Positions 37,808 through 46,264 of a stretch of 64,000 nt of DNA are shown in pieces (within the stretch, counting starts at the first letter, position 1; every line of letters begins with the position of its first letter). The DNA comes from Stutzerimonas stutzeri (GTDB lineage: Bacteria; Pseudomonadota; Gammaproteobacteria; Pseudomonadales; Pseudomonadaceae), in assembly GCF_000935215.1 (NCBI RefSeq), contig NZ_JXXD01000143.1:1-64000 (forward strand). Direction: 5' to 3'. Both the position numbers and the translations under genes were made by a program. Below the pieces are notes generated by a model. The model was not told the DNA's origin. It searched no databases and saw only the letters and a list, made by a program, of their open reading frames with translations.

Positions 37808-38584
37808 CTACTGCGCATAGCCCGGGCTTTGCGCATCCAGCTTGCGCAACAGACCGGGCCATGCCAGCGCGCCGCCCATGCCCGAGCGAGTGCGGGTCAC
37901 GCCCGCTGCCATGGCCTTCGCACCGGCCAGAATCTGCTCCGGAATGGCGATCAGCTCGCTGCCACCGGCCTGCGCCATGACCTGGATTTCACAAGCGCGC
38001 TGGAAGATGAACATCATCAGAAAGGTATCAGCGATGCTGCTGCCGCAGGTCAGCAGACCGTGGTTGTGCAGCAGCATGAAAGCGGTTTCGCCGAGATCGG
38101 CCTGCAGGCGCGCCTTCTCGTCGTGATTCAGCGCCACACCCTCATAGCCATGGGTCGAAAGACTCGCCAAAACGAACAGTGACTGCTGGCTGATCGGTAG
38201 CACGCCCTGACGCTGGGCCGAGACCGCCACCCCGGCGGCGGTATGTGTGTGCATGACGCAGGCGACGTCGTGGCGAACCTCATGCACGGCGCTGTGAATG
38301 GTGTACCCAGCGGGATTGATCTCGTACGGACTGTCCGTCACTTTGTTGCCGGCCAGATCGACTTTCACCAGGCTGGACGCGGTGATTTCGTGAAACATCA
38401 GCCCGTATGGGTTGATCAGAAAGTGATCGGTTTCGGGAATCTTGGCCGAGATGTGCGTGAAGATCAGGTCATCCCAGCCATGCAGCGCGACCAGTCGGTA
38501 ACAGGCCGCCAGATCGACCCGCGCCTGCCATTCGGCGGGGCTCACTTGGGTTTCCAAAGAAGGCAAAGCGTGCAGCGCAGTCAT
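37808..38584 (-). CDS. Class II aldolase/adducin family protein
   Basis: A 258-residue class II aldolase-fold protein. The zinc site is visible: VMHTHTAAG carries two His near residues 95-97 and LLHNHGLLT another near 155-157. FTHISAKIP and FLINPYGLMFHEITASSL are the conserved early segments. The length exceeds fuculose-1-phosphate aldolase (about 215) and matches the adducin-like proteins of pseudomonads, whose substrate is unknown. AGAGG precedes ATG 38584; a GTG at 38593 also fits. It is convergent with acpH. Confidence 0.88.
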   Translation of the reverse strand: MTALHALPSLETQVSPAEWQARVDLAACYRLVALHGWDDLIFTHISAKIPETDHFLINPYGLMFHEITASSLVKVDLAGNKVTDSPYEINPAGYTIHSAVHEVRHDVACVMHTHTAAGVAVSAQRQGVLPISQQSLFVLASLSTHGYEGVALNHDEKARLQADLGETAFMLLHNHGLLTCGSSIADTFLMMFIFQRACEIQVMAQAGGSELIAIPEQILAGAKAMAAGVTRTRSGMGGALAWPGLLRKLDAQSPGYAQ

Positions 38585-38688
38585 CGAGGGCACCTCTTGT
38601 TATTGTCGTGAAGATGCCCTGGATTCTAGCCAACCGCTATTGGCCCGGCAGTTGCCCTTGCAGCCAGGCCGTTGACCCGACGAGCCAC

Positions 38689-39141
38689 TCAGGCACGCAA
38701 GGCCGCCGCGAAGGTTTCCAGCCACGGTTCGGCGTCGCTTTCCGGCGTGACCGTCTCGCTGGCATCGAGGCGCAGCATCGCCACGACTTCTCGCACGCCG
38801 AGCTCGGCATAGAGCTCACGAATCAGCTCGCCGCCAGCACAGAAGGTGTCGCCGTAGCTGGCATCGCCAAGGGCGATGACGCCTCCGGGCAGGCCACTCC
38901 ACGCGGGAAACTGATCACGGATTGTCGAGTACAACGGAATGAAGCTGTCCGGCAGCTCACCCATGCCGGTGGTCGAGGTCACGACCAGCAGCGCTTCGGG
39001 GGCGAAATCGAGAATCTGTGGCAGCTGGGCGCGGGGATCGTGCCAGGTTTCGAAACCGGCGGCTTTCAGCTGGTGTTCGGCGTGACGGGCGACATCTTCG
39101 GCGGTGCCGTAGACGCTCCCGGAAAGAATGGCGACTTTCAT
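38689..39141 (-). CDS. Flavodoxin (MioC-like)
   Basis: A 150-residue FMN electron carrier. It starts MKVAILSGSVYGTAEDVARHAE, the phosphate-binding loop (SGSVYGTAE) of short-chain flavodoxins, continues with TSTTGMGELPDS and ALGDASYGDTFCAGGELI, which forms the isoalloxazine site. Domain order and size fit MioC/YqcA-type flavodoxins. The acceptor is unknown. It is divergent from the PilZ-like gene across about 230 bp. Confidence 0.9.
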   Translation of the reverse strand: MKVAILSGSVYGTAEDVARHAEHQLKAAGFETWHDPRAQLPQILDFAPEALLVVTSTTGMGELPDSFIPLYSTIRDQFPAWSGLPGGVIALGDASYGDTFCAGGELIRELYAELGVREVVAMLRLDASETVTPESDAEPWLETFAAALRA

Positions 39142-39374
39142 GTGCGCTCCGAGGCAATCAAAGCTGCGCATTATGCCGCAATCGCCAAGTCTGGTCGGCA
39201 CACCCTCCCAGGACGAAGCCGTCCATCCAGAAAACGTGCAGTCAGCGGAACCACTGTCGAGCCCATTTGTCATAGGGCCGATTGCCCCATCGCGACCATA
39301 CCGGTTGCAGGCGTGTAGTGACCCCACCGCGCGACGCCAAACGTGGAGGGCACTGTCCCTCCGAGGGTATCCGC

Positions 39375-40001
39375 ATGGCGGAAGAGACGATTCTCAGCAA
39401 AGACGAACTGACCTTCATCCGCAAGTTGATGCAGCGCAACGGCAGCACCAGCGCTGAGCGCACGACAGGCTTTCGGATCGACGGCGGCGCGCAATCCAAC
39501 GAACTGCTGCTGCAGCTGGCCGCTCGCGCCAACCTGTCGCTGCAGGCGGAATTCGAGGATTTCCGCATGTCCTTCCCGCTACAGCTCAGGGAAGACGAAC
39601 TTCACAGCCTCGACCTGCAGCTGGCACCTCCGGTGATCTACGAGCGCGGGCCAACCACGCGTGCCTGGCGCCTGCATCTGGACCAGCCGCTGCCTTTGCT
39701 GGAAAACGATGGTGGTGAAAGTTCGCTCAGCGTGCACGAGCTGTCTCCGCACGGCCTGCTGGTGGATGCCGGCGGACACCGCAAGCCACCCAAGCACTTC
39801 CACCTGCGCCTGGCGCTGCCCGACGACGGCCCGCTGGAAATCGATGCCCATCGCGTTCGCGAGCTGACCGGCGGGCGGGCCGCCTACGAAGTCGAATTCA
39901 CCCAGGAAAAGGACGCCGAGCGGATCCGCTCTTTCCTCTATCGCCAGCATCAGCGCCTGCACCCAGATTTGCAGCCAGAGCTGCCGGCCGATCTGGTGTA
40001 A
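39375..40001 (+). CDS. PilZ-like protein of unknown function
   Basis: A 208-residue cytosolic protein. The C-terminal part has a PilZ-like motif HELSPHGLLVDAGG, matching (D/N)xSxxG, but an RxxxR motif is not convincing in front of it, so c-di-GMP binding is doubtful. The N-terminal region (residues 1-100) is helical and charged. GAGGG is ten bases before ATG 39375; an earlier in-frame ATG at 39282 has no such site. It begins a chain of closely spaced plus-strand genes leading into folM-folX. Confidence 0.65.
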   Translation: MAEETILSKDELTFIRKLMQRNGSTSAERTTGFRIDGGAQSNELLLQLAARANLSLQAEFEDFRMSFPLQLREDELHSLDLQLAPPVIYERGPTTRAWRLHLDQPLPLLENDGGESSLSVHELSPHGLLVDAGGHRKPPKHFHLRLALPDDGPLEIDAHRVRELTGGRAAYEVEFTQEKDAERIRSFLYRQHQRLHPDLQPELPADLV

Positions 40002-40067
40002 GCTGCCACGCCTGTAGCGACCGCCTCAACCTGTGGGCGGTCCGCCCATTACAGGCAGTGGATTTTC

Positions 40068-40772
40068 ATGCATCAGGCCCCGATTCTCATCACCGGAGCC
40101 AGCCAGCGGATCGGGCTGCATTGTGCCGAGCGACTGCTGGAAGACGGCTTCCCGGTCATCCTTACCTACCGCCGCGAACGCGACAGCATCGACCGGCTTC
40201 GCGCCCTTGGCGCACAGGCGCTGCAGGCGGACTTCAGCGATGAAACCGGCATCACCACCTTTATCAGCGCTCTCAAGCAGCAGACCGACTGCCTGCGGGC
40301 CATCGTGCACAACGCCTCCGAATGGCGCCCGGATACCCCCGGGCAGGAAGTCGAGGCGTTCCGCCAGCTGTTCCAGGTGCATATGCTCGCGCCCTACCTG
40401 ATCAACCTGCACTGCGCCGAACTGCTGCGCCACGGCGGGCCGGCGGACATCGTGCACATCAGCGACGACGTGACCCGCAAGGGCAGCAAGAAGCACATCG
40501 CCTATGCTGCGAGCAAAGCGGGCCTGGACAACCTGACACTATCTTTCGCCGCCAGCCTGGCGCCGGCGATCAAGGTCAATGGCATCGCCCCGGCGCTGAT
40601 CCAGTTCAACCCGGAGGACGACGCCGAATATCGCCGCAAGGCACTGGCCAAGTCCGCGCTGGGCATCGAACCCGGTGCCGAGGTGATCTACCAGAGCCTG
40701 TGCTACCTGTTCGACAACCCTTATGTCACCGGCACCACACTGACCGTGAACGGCGGCCGCCACCTGATCTGA
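40068..40772 (+). CDS. folM: Dihydromonapterin reductase FolM
   Basis: A 234-residue short-chain dehydrogenase that reduces dihydromonapterin to tetrahydromonapterin (and weakly dihydrofolate). Motifs: the nucleotide-binding ITGASQRIGLHCAERL, the conserved Asn in IVHNASEW, and the catalytic Tyr-x3-Lys in YAASKAG. It stands directly before folX, whose product makes the monapterin precursor, so the two are an operon of pterin metabolism. Confidence 0.9.
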   Translation: MHQAPILITGASQRIGLHCAERLLEDGFPVILTYRRERDSIDRLRALGAQALQADFSDETGITTFISALKQQTDCLRAIVHNASEWRPDTPGQEVEAFRQLFQVHMLAPYLINLHCAELLRHGGPADIVHISDDVTRKGSKKHIAYAASKAGLDNLTLSFAASLAPAIKVNGIAPALIQFNPEDDAEYRRKALAKSALGIEPGAEVIYQSLCYLFDNPYVTGTTLTVNGGRHLI

Positions 40773-40790
40773 AGACTGCAAGGAGTCCCC

Positions 40791-41165
40791 ATGCCCCGAC
40801 TGGAACCCGCGATGGCCCGCATCCGCGTCAAGGACCTGCGGCTGCGCACCTACATCGGCATCAAGGAAGAGGAAATCCTCAATCGCCAGGACGTGCTGAT
40901 CAACCTGACGATGCTCTACCCCGCTGCGGAAGCGGTGCGCGAGAACGACATCGAACAGGCGTTGAACTACCGCACCATCACCAAGGCGATCATCCAGCAC
41001 GTCGAAGACAACCGCTTCGCCCTGCTCGAGCGGCTGACCCAGGAAATTCTCGACCTGGTCATGCGCTACCCGCAGGTGCGCTACGCCGAAGTGGAAGTCG
41101 ACAAACCCCACGCGCTGCGCTTCGCCGAGTCCGTATCGATCACCCTGGCTGCGCATCGGGATTGA
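40791..41165 (+). CDS. folX: Dihydroneopterin triphosphate 2'-epimerase FolX
   Basis: A 124-residue enzyme of the DHNA family converting dihydroneopterin triphosphate to dihydromonapterin triphosphate. The family shape is clear: [20 protein letters not shown], then a core ending [26 protein letters not shown] with the typical YRTITK motif, and [21 protein letters not shown] precedes the ATG. It follows folM by 18 bases. FolB (dihydroneopterin aldolase) is the related alternative, but the folM neighbour favours FolX. Confidence 0.88.
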   Translation: MPRLEPAMARIRVKDLRLRTYIGIKEEEILNRQDVLINLTMLYPAAEAVRENDIEQALNYRTITKAIIQHVEDNRFALLERLTQEILDLVMRYPQVRYAEVEVDKPHALRFAESVSITLAAHRD

Positions 41166-41241
41166 CCCTGCGCAAGGCTGGCCGGCTCACTGACGCAAGG
41201 TTATGATCCGGCCGACCTCAGCCAACGCCGAGACCCAAGAG

Positions 41242-41531
<290 letters not shown>

Positions 41532-41535
<4 letters not shown>

Positions 41536-41870
41536 ACGACCTGAAGGACTTCCGCGCCAGCCTGCGCAATCGCAACCACGCATTCAGCGAAACGCTTGCC
41601 TTCATCGAGGGCGCTTACGACTACCAGCCGAGCCGCTTCGTCAACGGTACACTGGAGAACGCTGCCGGCGAGAACGAAGGTTCCTGCAAGACGCTAGGCC
41701 TCGCATTGCTTGAAGACTTCACGACGGAAGAAGCGCTGCTTGCGTTCGGCGAGCACTATCAGGAGGTCCTGGCCAACCCGAACGGCAGCGACCACCGCAA
41801 CATCCGCGCGCTCATGGAAACCGGCCTGCCGGGCGTGCGTTTCGACACCCAACCGCTCAAGCGTAAGTAA
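41532..41870 (+). CDS. HopJ-like protein
   Basis: A 112-residue protein of the HopJ family, named for a plant-pathogen effector but widespread in non-pathogens, so an effector role is unlikely here. Family features are TLAFIEGAYDYQPSRFVNG and ENAAGENEGSCKTLGLALL, then HRNIRALMETG. ATG 41532 overlaps the DUF1244 stop by 4 bases. No secretion signal is seen. A hairpin follows the stop. Confidence 0.85.
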
Positions 41871-41891
41871 CGCGCATCCATTCGACGGATC

Positions 41892-41910
41892 GAGCCGGCT
41901 ATGCCGGCTC
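41892..41910 (+). terminator. Hairpin after the hopJ-like gene
   Basis: GAGCCGG-CTATG-CCGGCTC, a 7-bp perfect stem, begins 21 bases after the stop. There is no U-run. It may be the first stem of the structured spacer described next. Confidence 0.5.
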
Positions 41911-41924
41911 AATGGGAATAAAAA

Positions 41925-42015
41925 GGGTCATCCCAAGCACTTGGGGAAGGCTGAAGGAGCGGATGACCCGAAAACCGTTGAGCGCCACCTTAGCTATCCG
42001 CCGAGGCCGCGGATA
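41925..42015 (+). other. Structured, possibly non-coding RNA element before cysZ
   Basis: This spacer holds a nested structure: an outer 9-bp stem GGGTCATCC (41925-41933) / GGATGACCC (41961-41969), which competes with an inner CCCAAG-CA-CTTGGG (41932-41945), and a further 7-bp hairpin TATCCGC / GCGGATA (41995-42015). No frame in it is coding. It could be a leader of cysZ, an sRNA, or a mobile palindromic unit. Confidence 0.4.
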
Positions 42016-42106
42016 ATTCAGGTTCTGCATACAACCCATAGTCATCGACTATCCCGCTGCGCTACACCCCTCTCGACGAAACACTGCCCTTTTTCAGGAG
42101 ACGCCA

Positions 42107-42862
42107 ATGCCCGTATCCGCCCTCTCCGGCCCGCAATACCTGCGAGAAGGCCTGCGCCTGGTGCTCAGCCCGGGGCTGCGTCTGTTCGTGATCCTGCCGC
42201 TGACGGTGAACGTGCTGCTGTTCTTCGGCCTGATCTGGTTCGCGGTCGGCCAGTTCAGCAGCTGGGTCGACACCTTCATGCCCAACCTGCCGACCTGGCT
42301 CGCCTTTCTCGAATACATCCTCTGGCCGCTGTTCGTCGTGCTGGTGGTACTGATGGTGTTCTTCAGCTTCACCATGCTGGCCAACATCATCGCCGCACCG
42401 TTCAACGGCTTTCTGGCGGAAAAGGTCGAGGTGGTGGTGCGCGGCGAAGACGCAGCGCCGCCTTTCAGCTGGGCCGAGCTGCTGGCCATGCTGCCCCGCA
42501 CGATTGGCCGCGAGCTGCGCAAGCTGGGCTATTTCGCACCGCGCGCGCTGGCGTTGCTGGTGCTTTCATTCATCCCCGTACTGAACCTTGTTGCCGCGCC
42601 TTTATGGCTGCTGTTCGGCGTGTGGATGATGGCAGTGCAATACATCGACTACCCGGCAGACAACAACAAGCTGAGCTGGGCGGACATGATGGGCTGGTTG
42701 CGCCAGCGACGCTGGCAGAGCCTAAGCTTTGGTGCGGTGACTTATGCGGCGTTGCTGGTGCCGGTCCTGAACCTGCTGATCATGCCGGCGGCCGTCGCGG
42801 GAGCGACGCTGTTCTGGGTAAGGGAAGGCGGGCCGAATCGGCAGCTGGACCGACCTGCGTAG
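42107..42862 (+). CDS. cysZ: Sulfate transporter CysZ
   Basis: A 251-residue inner-membrane sulfate permease for cysteine synthesis. It opens [22 protein letters not shown] and carries the family membrane segments: about 25-50, 65-95 ([33 protein letters not shown]), 145-170 and 200-235. The [13 protein letters not shown] motif is typical. The length matches E. coli CysZ. CAGGAGA precedes the ATG. It is the last gene before the tRNA-Leu remnant. Confidence 0.93.
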   Translation: MPVSALSGPQYLREGLRLVLSPGLRLFVILPLTVNVLLFFGLIWFAVGQFSSWVDTFMPNLPTWLAFLEYILWPLFVVLVVLMVFFSFTMLANIIAAPFNGFLAEKVEVVVRGEDAAPPFSWAELLAMLPRTIGRELRKLGYFAPRALALLVLSFIPVLNLVAAPLWLLFGVWMMAVQYIDYPADNNKLSWADMMGWLRQRRWQSLSFGAVTYAALLVPVLNLLIMPAAVAGATLFWVREGGPNRQLDRPA

Positions 42863-42889
42863 ACGTCAGGCGTCGCACTCCGCGGTCGC

Positions 42890-42938
42890 GGTTCTAGCGC
42901 CGCAAAGTGTGAGAGTTCGAGTCTCTCCGTCCGCACCA
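42890..42938 (+). pseudogene. Isolated 3' portion of a tRNA-Leu gene
   Basis: About 49 bases match the 3' half of a Pseudomonas tRNA-Leu(UAG): the 3' anticodon-stem strand and variable region (GGTTCTAGCGCCGCAA), an intact T-arm (GAGAG-TTCGAGT-CTCTC), the 3' acceptor strand CGTCCGC and the terminal ACCA. The 5' acceptor strand, D-arm and anticodon are absent, so it cannot make a tRNA. It resembles an attachment-site duplicate left by integration into a tRNA gene. Confidence 0.75.
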
Positions 42939-43004
42939 CGTCACATACTGACAGCTCAGCGCGAAGGCCTGGCGAGATCGGATGCTGCCGGGTAAGGGGA
43001 AACC

Positions 43005-43028
43005 GGCAGCCAGATCACGCTGGCTGCC
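43005..43028 (-). terminator. Hairpin after the Old Yellow Enzyme gene
   Basis: GGCAGCCA / TGGCTGCC (8 bp, 8-base loop) lies 9 bases past the stop of the minus-strand gene. An overlapping second hairpin, GCTGCCGG (42984-42991) / CCGGCAGC (43003-43010), shares the GGCAGC arm, so the two are mutually exclusive. Confidence 0.55.
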
Positions 43029-43036
43029 GCCCTCAC

Positions 43037-44146
43037 TCACGCCAGCGTCTTCAACGCCTCACGACTGAACGGCAGAATCTCTTCCATCCGCCCTTCACGC
43101 ACCTTAACCGCCCAATCCGGATCGCAGATCAGCGCACGCCCCACCGCCACCAGATCGAACTCCTGCTTGTTCAGACGCTCCAGCAATCCCTCGATGTTGG
43201 CCGGCTGCGCCACCTTGTCGGTCTTGACCATGAACTGCAGGAATTCGCCATCCAAGCCGACACTGCCGACGGTGATGGTCGGCTTGCCGGTCAGTTGGCG
43301 GGTCCAACCGGCCAGGTTGAGATCGGAGCCTTCGAACTCCGGTTCCCAGAAACGGCGCGTCGAGCAATGGAAGATGTCCACGCCGGCCGCCGACAACGGT
43401 GCCAGGAACTCGCCAAGCTCTTCGGGCGACTGCACCAGGCGCGCCGTGTAGTCCTGCTGCTTCCACTGCGAGAAGCGGAAGATGATCGGGAAACCGGGGC
43501 CGACCGCTGCACGTACGGCCTGCACCAGCTCGATGGCGAAGCGCGAGCGGTTGGCCAGGCTGCCGCCGTACTCATCGGTGCGCTGATTGCTGCCTTCCCA
43601 GAAGAACTGGTCAATGAGGTAGCCGTGGGCACCGTGGATTTCCACGCCGTCCATGCCGATCGCCTGAGCATCGCGGGCAGCCTGAGCGAATGCTTCGATC
43701 ACATCCTGGATGTCCTGCTTGGTCATGCCATGAACGACGACCTGACCGTCCTTCTGCTTCTCCATCGGACCGTAACCGACGACCTCCGGCTCCGGCTCGG
43801 TGCCCTTGCGGCGCACGTTACCGACGTGCCAGAGCTGCGGGACGATCTTGCCGCCAGCGGCGTGCACCGCATCGACCACAGCCTTCCAGCCAGCCAGCGC
43901 ATCTTCACCGTAGAAACGCGGCACATGGGGATAACCGTTCGCCGCGGCGTGGCCGACCGTGGTGCCTTCGGTGATGATCAGCCCGACCCCGGAGGCGGCA
44001 CGCCGGCGGTAGTACTCGACCACATCGGCAGTGGGTACGCCGTTAGGTGAGAACGAACGGGTCATCGGCGCCATGACCACACGGGTCGGCAAACGGAGAG
44101 CACCCAACTCAAAGGGCTGAAACAAGGCTTGTACGCTGGCGGTCAT
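43037..44146 (-). CDS. NADH:flavin oxidoreductase, Old Yellow Enzyme family
   Basis: A 369-residue FMN enzyme that reduces activated C=C bonds such as quinones, enones or nitro compounds. The (beta/alpha)8 barrel motifs are PTRVVMAPMTRS at the N-terminus, QLWHVGNVRR (which carries the His but lacks a second His in the same position), EIHGAHGYLIDQFFWEGSNQRTDEYGG and, late, VGRALICDPDW. It is preceded by a TetR gene whose stop overlaps this start (ATGA), so the regulator and enzyme form an operon. It does not look like XenA or XenB from memory. Confidence 0.88.
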   Translation of the reverse strand: MTASVQALFQPFELGALRLPTRVVMAPMTRSFSPNGVPTADVVEYYRRRAASGVGLIITEGTTVGHAAANGYPHVPRFYGEDALAGWKAVVDAVHAAGGKIVPQLWHVGNVRRKGTEPEPEVVGYGPMEKQKDGQVVVHGMTKQDIQDVIEAFAQAARDAQAIGMDGVEIHGAHGYLIDQFFWEGSNQRTDEYGGSLANRSRFAIELVQAVRAAVGPGFPIIFRFSQWKQQDYTARLVQSPEELGEFLAPLSAAGVDIFHCSTRRFWEPEFEGSDLNLAGWTRQLTGKPTITVGSVGLDGEFLQFMVKTDKVAQPANIEGLLERLNKQEFDLVAVGRALICDPDWAVKVREGRMEEILPFSREALKTLA

Positions 44147-44802
44147 CGATCGACTCCTGTGGCATTGGTCAAGGCAGCCGGGCGCTCATGCCCCGGCGAA
44201 GTTATTGCAGCCGGCGCCAACAGGCGTTCGAGCTGCTGGAAAAACACCTGCAAAGGCGCAACGCTGCCGCTCACTTTCATGCGCAACAGCGCACCTTCCC
44301 AGGCGTTGCTTATGAATTCCGCCTGCACTGCACAATCGCAATCGGCCGAGATCTCTCCAGCGACACGCGCCTGTTCGAGGCAGGCCGTAAGCAACTCGAC
44401 CGATTGCGTCAGTATCGCGCTGAGCCGCTTGGCGATGGCCGGGCACAGCTCGGCCATCTCGAAGCTGAGGCTGCCGATGAAGCAGTGATATTCGGGCTTT
44501 TCCTGGCGGGCGAAGTGCGCAACGAGATCGGCGTAGTAGTCGAGGATGCGCTGCCGGGGCGAGACTGCTGAGTTGCTCAGCGCCGCCTGATAGCGCTCCA
44601 GCCGGGGCGCATAGATATAGTCCAGCGCCTGCAGGGCGAAGTCTTCCTTGCTGGCGAAGTAGTGATAGAACGAGCCCTTGGGAATACCGGCCGCCTGGAC
44701 GATTTCCTGGACACCGGTGCCGTGATAGCCGCGGCGGGTCATCACCCGGGCACCCTTGGACAGGATCAGGTCGCGCTTGTCGTTGCGTGCTGGATTGGTC
44801 AT
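44143..44802 (-). CDS. TetR family transcriptional regulator of the OYE operon
   Basis: A 219-residue TetR-type repressor. The helix-turn-helix is RGYHGTGVQEIVQAAGIPKGSFYHYFASKEDF at residues about 24-55, with the SFYHYFASKE core typical of NemR/AcuR-like regulators. The C-terminal ligand domain has Cys residues (YHCFIGSLSFEMAE, and CDCAVQAEF) that could sense electrophiles as NemR does, which is inference. ATG 44802 is chosen; the stop overlaps the enzyme gene's start by 4 bases. A palindrome lies just upstream. Confidence 0.87.
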   Translation of the reverse strand: MTNPARNDKRDLILSKGARVMTRRGYHGTGVQEIVQAAGIPKGSFYHYFASKEDFALQALDYIYAPRLERYQAALSNSAVSPRQRILDYYADLVAHFARQEKPEYHCFIGSLSFEMAELCPAIAKRLSAILTQSVELLTACLEQARVAGEISADCDCAVQAEFISNAWEGALLRMKVSGSVAPLQVFFQQLERLLAPAAITSPGHERPAALTNATGVDR

Positions 44803-44815
44803 GCAGCGAGAATAT

Positions 44816-44823
44816 GACCGGTC
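44816..44823 (-). promoter_or_regulatory. Candidate TetR operator
   Basis: GACCGGTC is a perfect 8-base palindrome 14 bases in front of the TetR start codon. GACC/GGTC half-sites are typical for NemR-like operators, so autoregulation of the operon is plausible. Confidence 0.4.
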
Positions 44824-44943
44824 GTCTCGCCGGCCCAGCATCATCCATGACACTTATTCAGCGGCAACCATGGCAAGCATGGCCGGCATATCCAGTACTC
44901 AAGAAAGAGAACGCGACCGCGCGTACGGTCGCAGAACTGCAGA

Positions 44944-45426
44944 TCAGGCCAGGGCTGTTTCGATCACCTGGATCAGGGCGGGGTCGTCGGGCGTGGTGCG
45001 CGGTGAGAAACGGGCAAGCACACGGCCGTCCTTGCCCACCAGGAACTTCTCGAAGTTCCAGGTGATGTCCCCCGGAAAATCGGCACCTTCGCCAGCCAGC
45101 AAACGATACAGCGGATGGCGCTGCGGACCGTTCACCTCAAGCTTGCCGCTCAGAGGAAAGCTCACACCATAGTTGAGTGTGCAGAACGAGCGAATTTCCT
45201 CATCGCTGCCCGGCTCCTGCGCAGCGAACTGATTGCATGGCACGCCCAGCACGCTGAAGCCGCGGGCAGCGTATTGCTGCTGCAGCCGCTCCAGGCCGGC
45301 GTACTGCGGGGTCAGCCCGCACTGCGAAGCGACGTTGACCACCAGCGTGATCCGATCGCCGAACTGCGCCAACGGCAGCTCCTCGCTGCCCAGGCCTGGC
45401 AACACCAATTGGTGGAATGCGCTCAT
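44944..45426 (-). CDS. Glutathione peroxidase (Cys-type)
   Basis: A 160-residue thiol peroxidase reducing hydroperoxides. The peroxidatic Cys lies in NVASQCGLTPQY (a Cys rather than selenocysteine form), the Gln in CNQFAAQEPG and the Trp in ITWNFEKFLV complete the catalytic triad. ATG 45426 has AGGAGA upstream. A slyD terminator lies about 20 bases before the ATG, so either a promoter is embedded between or it is expressed by read-through. Such enzymes often use thioredoxin rather than glutathione. Confidence 0.93.
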   Translation of the reverse strand: MSAFHQLVLPGLGSEELPLAQFGDRITLVVNVASQCGLTPQYAGLERLQQQYAARGFSVLGVPCNQFAAQEPGSDEEIRSFCTLNYGVSFPLSGKLEVNGPQRHPLYRLLAGEGADFPGDITWNFEKFLVGKDGRVLARFSPRTTPDDPALIQVIETALA

Positions 45427-45442
45427 CTCATCTCTCCTAACG

Positions 45443-45470
45443 AAAAAACGCCCCGGCAACGACCGGAGCG
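45443..45470 (-). terminator. Intrinsic terminator after slyD
   Basis: On the minus strand CGCTCCGG / CCGGGGCG (one mismatch) is followed by TTTTTT, ending the slyD transcript only about 17 bases before the gpx start codon. Confidence 0.8.
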
Positions 45471-45540
45471 CTCTTCTTTTCGATCCGCACGGTAGCGGTT
45501 CCTGCCGCCGTGCCTGCGGACGCCTATGCGGCGACCCGGA

Positions 45541-46026
45541 TCAGTGGTGGTGGCCACCTTCGCCGTGGACGTGGCCGTGGGCAACTTCTTCTTCGCTGGC
45601 GTCACGCACGCTGACGACCTTGACGTCGAAGTTCAGGCGCTGGCCGGCCAGCGGGTGGTTGCCGTCGACGATCACGTCGTCGCCTTCCACGTCACGAATG
45701 GTGACGATCTGCATGCCGCCGTCCGGGCCGGAAGCGTGGAACTGCATGCCCACTTCCAGCTCGTCGACGCCTTCGAACATGGCGCGATTGAGGGTAGCGA
45801 CCAGCTCCGCGCTGTACTCGCCGTAAGCGTCCTGCGGCTCGATGGCGACCTGGATCTGGTCACCGCCCTGCTTGCCCTCGAGGGCCTTTTCCAGGCCCGG
45901 GATGATGTTGCCTGCGCCGTGCAGGTAGACCAGCGGCGCGCCGCCGGCCGAGCTGTCGATCACCTCACCGGCGTCGTTGGTGAGTGTGTAGTCGATGGAG
46001 ACAGCCTTGTTAGCGGCAATCAGCAT
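45541..46026 (-). CDS. slyD: FKBP-type peptidyl-prolyl isomerase SlyD
   Basis: A 161-residue proline isomerase and chaperone of nickel metabolism. The FKBP domain begins LIAANKAVSIDYTLTNDAGEVIDSS; an IF chaperone domain is inserted after AYGEYSAELVATLNR. The C-terminus is His-rich (HGHVHGEGGHHH) for metal binding, though shorter than in E. coli SlyD. ATG 46026 is chosen; an in-frame start at 46140 would add unlike residues. It precedes gpx on the same strand. Confidence 0.93.
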   Translation of the reverse strand: MLIAANKAVSIDYTLTNDAGEVIDSSAGGAPLVYLHGAGNIIPGLEKALEGKQGGDQIQVAIEPQDAYGEYSAELVATLNRAMFEGVDELEVGMQFHASGPDGGMQIVTIRDVEGDDVIVDGNHPLAGQRLNFDVKVVSVRDASEEEVAHGHVHGEGGHHH

Positions 46027-46264
46027 GGGGCAGAACCTTTGCTTTAGAGAATGGATGTCGAAGTTTAACCATCCACCGCGCCGATTGCGAACCGACCTTG
46101 GATGAACGGGCCAATGCCGTTCGTCGCCCTCGCCCCGCATGTAGTGCCATTGAACATGGGACTACAACCTTTGGATGGCATCGCTTTCATGGCCGATGTG
46201 CAAGAATCGGCGGAAAGTATCTTTGGCACCCATATCAATAACATTAGAGAACCAAGGAGCACCG

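Noticed and set aside
41710..42897. 395-codon plus-strand frame across the hopJ end and cysZ
   Set aside because: It overlaps cysZ in a different frame, is Arg/Pro-rich, and cysZ has typical membrane segments.
46180..46264. Possible Anr/Fnr box upstream of ackA
   Set aside because: A TTGGC...ATCAA arrangement is visible, but half-site spacing does not match TTGAT-N4-ATCAA.
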